Shown here in pieces: positions 61,708-64,000 of a stretch of DNA of 64,000 nt. Below the pieces are notes generated by a model. That model was not told the origin of the DNA. It saw nothing but the letters and a program-made list of their open reading frames with translations, and did no database searches. Made by a program: the position numbers and the translations under genes. The stretch spans positions 186,001 to 250,000 of the forward strand of contig NZ_RQJO01000009.1 of NCBI RefSeq assembly GCF_003858635.1, given 5' to 3'. The stretch is from Larkinella rosea (GTDB lineage: Bacteria > Bacteroidota > Bacteroidia > Cytophagales > Spirosomataceae). Each line of letters starts with the position of its first letter. The first letter of the stretch is position 1.

Positions 61708-62961
61708 ATGCCCTATCTATTTACCTCAGAGTCAGTCTCTGAAGGACATCCCGACAAAGTTGCGGATCAGATTTCCGATGCATTGATCGACCATTTTCTG
61801 GCTTATGATCCTTCCAGCAAGGTTGCCTGCGAGACACTCGTTACAACCGGACAGGTAGTTTTGGCCGGGGAGGTAAAAACGACAACATACCTCGACGTTC
61901 AGAAAATTACCCGGGAAGTGATCCGACGCATTGGGTATACCAAAAGCGAATACATGTTTGAAGCCGATTCCTGCGGCATTCTTTCGGCCATTCACGACCA
62001 GTCGGCCGACATCAATCAGGGCGTTGAACGTTCGAATCCGGAAGACCAGGGCGCGGGCGATCAGGGCATGATGTTCGGGTACGCAACCAACGAAACGGAC
62101 AACTTTATGCCGTTGCCGCTCGATCTGGCCCACAAGATTTTGCAGGAAATGTCGTACATCCGGAACAACGATTCGAGCATCCTGCCGTATCTCCGCCCGG
62201 ATGCCAAATCGCAGGTAACGATTGAATACAGCGATGATCACAAGCCCGTACGGATCGATACGATCGTGGTTTCGACGCAGCACGACGATTTTGGCAGCGA
62301 CGAAGCGATGCTTGCCCGGATTCGCGAAGATGTGATCAATATTGTCATTCCGCGCGTGAAAGCCGCCCTGAAACCGGAATTACAAGACCTGTTTACGGAT
62401 GATATTACGTATTATATCAACCCAACGGGCAAATTTGTCATTGGCGGACCGCACGGGGATACGGGTCTGACGGGCCGTAAAATCATTGTCGATACCTACG
62501 GCGGAAAAGGCGCCCACGGTGGGGGGGCATTCTCCGGCAAAGATCCCTCGAAAGTAGATCGATCGGCGGCTTATGCTACCCGGCACATTGCCAAAAACCT
62601 GGTAGCGGCCGGTCTTTGCGATCAGATTCTGGTTCAGGTTTCGTACGCCATTGGGGTGGCAAAACCGTGCGGATTGTACGTCAATACGTATAATTCCGCG
62701 AAAGTTGACCTGACCGACGGTGAAATTGCGACCAAAATCGAAGAGCTTTTCGATATGCGTCCGTACGCCATCGAGCAACGCCTGAAACTGCGGAATCCGA
62801 TTTATTCCGAAACGGCAGCTTACGGCCACATGGGTCGGAAGAATGAAGTCGTTATGAAGACATTTGGAATGAATGGCAACTCGAAAGAAGTAGAAGTTGA
62901 GCTGTTTACGTGGGAAAAACTCGATTACGTCGATAAAATAAAAACCGCATTTGGATTATAA
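61708..62961 (+). CDS. metK: S-adenosylmethionine synthetase
   Basis: A 417-residue enzyme that makes S-adenosylmethionine from methionine and ATP. Family signatures are clear: [14 protein letters not shown] at the N-terminus, the [12 protein letters not shown] hexapeptide region and [19 protein letters not shown]. The length is that of Bacteroidota MetK. The gene has its own promoter. A family C inverted repeat begins at the last base of its stop codon, followed by a strong terminator. Confidence 0.98.
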   Translation: MPYLFTSESVSEGHPDKVADQISDALIDHFLAYDPSSKVACETLVTTGQVVLAGEVKTTTYLDVQKITREVIRRIGYTKSEYMFEADSCGILSAIHDQSADINQGVERSNPEDQGAGDQGMMFGYATNETDNFMPLPLDLAHKILQEMSYIRNNDSSILPYLRPDAKSQVTIEYSDDHKPVRIDTIVVSTQHDDFGSDEAMLARIREDVINIVIPRVKAALKPELQDLFTDDITYYINPTGKFVIGGPHGDTGLTGRKIIVDTYGGKGAHGGGAFSGKDPSKVDRSAAYATRHIAKNLVAAGLCDQILVQVSYAIGVAKPCGLYVNTYNSAKVDLTDGEIATKIEELFDMRPYAIEQRLKLRNPIYSETAAYGHMGRKNEVVMKTFGMNGNSKEVEVELFTWEKLDYVDKIKTAFGL

Positions 62962-63020
62962 CGTACCTACGGACTTTAGTCCGTGTATATAATCTTACGG
63001 ACTAAAGTCCGTGGGTACAT
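62961..63020. repeat. Family C inverted repeat after metK
   Basis: Arms 62961-62985 and 62996-63020 carry ACGGACTTTAGTCCGT and its partner, pairing at all but three of 25 positions. It starts on the last base of the metK stop. It is the same family as the inner arms at 45832. Confidence 0.9.
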
Positions 63021-63023
63021 ACG

Positions 63024-63055
63024 AAAAAAGCCGCCTTTTTAAGGGCGGCTTTTTT
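63024..63055. terminator. Bidirectional intrinsic terminator between metK and the hibernation factor gene
   Basis: AAAAAAGCCGCC and GGCGGCTTTTTT flank a short loop. The stem is GC-rich with an A tract on one side and a T tract on the other, so it can serve both convergent genes. Confidence 0.9.
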
Positions 63056-63072
63056 GTTGAAAAACTCAGCAA

Positions 63073-63447
63073 CTAATACTCGATGTCTTCATTTACGACA
63101 TCTGCTTCGACTAAATCCTTTGATTCATTGATCTGCTGGGCAGAAATATTTCGATGTTTATCTTTATGACGCTTCAACTTGTTTTTGAGCATATCGATCA
63201 CCACGTCGGTTGATTCTTCGAACGTAGTGCCCTGCTGGCGGACGAAAATGGAGTCGCCCGGCAAAAACAGTTTTACTTCGACGATTTTCTGTTTGACTTT
63301 ACTGGTATCACTTCCTTCTAACCTCAAATACACCTCACCACTAATAATCTGGTTGTTGAAGGTGTCTAATTTGTCAAGCTTCTTCTGAATGAAGTCCAGC
63401 AACTTTTGGTCTGCCGTAAAATGGACGCAATGAATCTGAATTCTCAT
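63073..63447 (-). CDS. hpf: Ribosome hibernation promoting factor, RaiA/HPF family
   Basis: A 124-residue protein with the HPF/S30AE fold: IQIHCVHFTADQKLLDFIQKKLDKLD, then VEVKLFLPGDSIFVRQQG and a helix EESTDVVIDMLKNKLKRHKDKHR. It binds the 30S decoding centre in stationary phase. It is a short form without the dimerisation domain of long HPF, but has a charged tail. ATG 63447 is chosen over GTG 63456, which would add three residues. Confidence 0.9.
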   Translation of the reverse strand: MRIQIHCVHFTADQKLLDFIQKKLDKLDTFNNQIISGEVYLRLEGSDTSKVKQKIVEVKLFLPGDSIFVRQQGTTFEESTDVVIDMLKNKLKRHKDKHRNISAQQINESKDLVEADVVNEDIEY

Positions 63448-63698
63448 ACGTGTCACATGGTTTTAAGTTAAACAAGGAACCCACGGACTACCTAAGTTTG
63501 GAAAACCATTTGACAGAGTCAATAGGCTGAAAGAAATGTCCAACTTAGGATATTGTCCCAATTGATGCGAATGCTACCTTACGGCTCATAACCAACACTT
63601 ATCGTACCAATCACAAACCGGGTTGGTGTAAAAATTCTTTTTATTATCTAATTATTGAATCTGAAAAATACGGTTTTATGGCCTCTTTTTCCGGTAAT

Positions 63699-64000
63699 TC
63701 AGGAATTAACAACCTCGCCACCGTTGACGTGCATGACCTGGCCCGTAATGTAGGAAGCGTCTTCGGAAGCCAGAAAAACGTAGGCCGGAGCCACTTCTGC
63801 TGGTTGTCCGACGCGTTCCAAAGGAGTATCTTTCCCAAACTCAGCCACTTCTTTTTCTGTTTTGGTCGATACGATTAAGGGCGTCCAGATGGGGCCGGGC
63901 GCTACGGCGTTGACCCGGATACTGCGCTCCACCAGATGTTGTGATAAGGAACGGGTAAAAGCCGTCACGGCGCCTTTGGTTGAGGCATAATCGATCAATG
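63699..64000 (-). CDS. SDR family oxidoreductase, N-terminal part beyond the window
   Basis: The frame is open to the end of the window, so only the last 100 or so residues are seen. They contain the catalytic YASTKGAV (Tyr and Lys), VNAVAPGPIWTPL and the C-terminal HVNGGEVVNS, the pattern of classical SDRs of the YghA type. The 242-bp gap to the hpf gene shows nothing else that I can support. Confidence 0.85.
   Translation of the reverse strand, partial: LIDYASTKGAVTAFTRSLSQHLVERSIRVNAVAPGPIWTPLIVSTKTEKEVAEFGKDTPLERVGQPAEVAPAYVFLASEDASYITGQVMHVNGGEVVNS

Noticed and set aside
1-64000. Insertion sequences or prophage
   Set aside because: No transposase, integrase, phage structural gene or long terminal inverted repeat with an enclosed ORF was found.

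Overview
The window looks like a chromosomal segment of an aerobic, pigmented Bacteroidota, most probably a Cytophagales bacterium of the Spirosoma/Larkinella kind. The evidence is a SusC/SusD pair with a FecR/ECF-sigma switch, a Bacteroidota-type lycopene cyclase, LytS/LytTR signalling, and promoters of the form TTG-N19-TAnnTTTG (seen in full at metK). The genus is inference. No rRNA, tRNA, transposase, prophage or CRISPR array was seen.

Layout. 1-7.9 kb: end of a tail-specific protease, a two-subunit Tat-exported molybdenum hydroxylase, an HxlR repressor divergent from a pirin with a tandem operator between them, a Tat-signal PLP enzyme and small secreted proteins. 8-13.6 kb: LytS-type kinase with LytTR regulator, an outer-membrane protein, lipA and crtY. 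13.7-20.7 kb: a cytochrome c-containing dehydrogenase, then a likely sugar-acid operon (isomerase/epimerase, SDR, MFS hexuronate-type transporter, SDR). 20.9-24.6 kb: a small accessory region with a coupled pair of small genes, a patatin-like phospholipase and a divergent AT-rich pair of unknown genes. 24.8-43.9 kb: a carbohydrate-uptake and degradation region (second cytochrome-type dehydrogenase, DUF1080/SGNH protein, SusD, SusC, FecR, ECF sigma, BNR/LamG sialidase-like protein, Tat alpha/beta hydrolase, beta-helix protein, SGNH esterase). 44.2-53.1 kb: two tandem TldD/TldE-type protease pairs around a glycosidase-like protein. 53.3-61.7 kb: a VapBC-type module abutting a DUF4159-MoxR-DUF58-BatA-like operon. 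61.7-64 kb: metK, a hibernation factor and a truncated SDR.

The most unusual signal is not a gene. At least ten gaps between genes are filled by long, near-perfect inverted repeats. In most cases the first arm starts within about 8 nt of the upstream stop codon and the element ends shortly before the next start. The repeats fall into several unrelated sequence families: one built on CAGTTTACGGT, one on ACCATTGACGATGG, one on ACGGACTTTAGTCCGTG, purine-rich ones, and two related ones ending in GCGwAACAATCTTTATC. One family is nested inside another in the tldD-tldE gap at 45.8 kb, and the equivalent gap in the paralogous pair holds a different version.

A second theme is export through Tat. Six proteins carry RR signal peptides, and two of them (the molybdenum subunit and the TldD proteins) are partners of proteins without any signal, which suggests hitch-hiker export.
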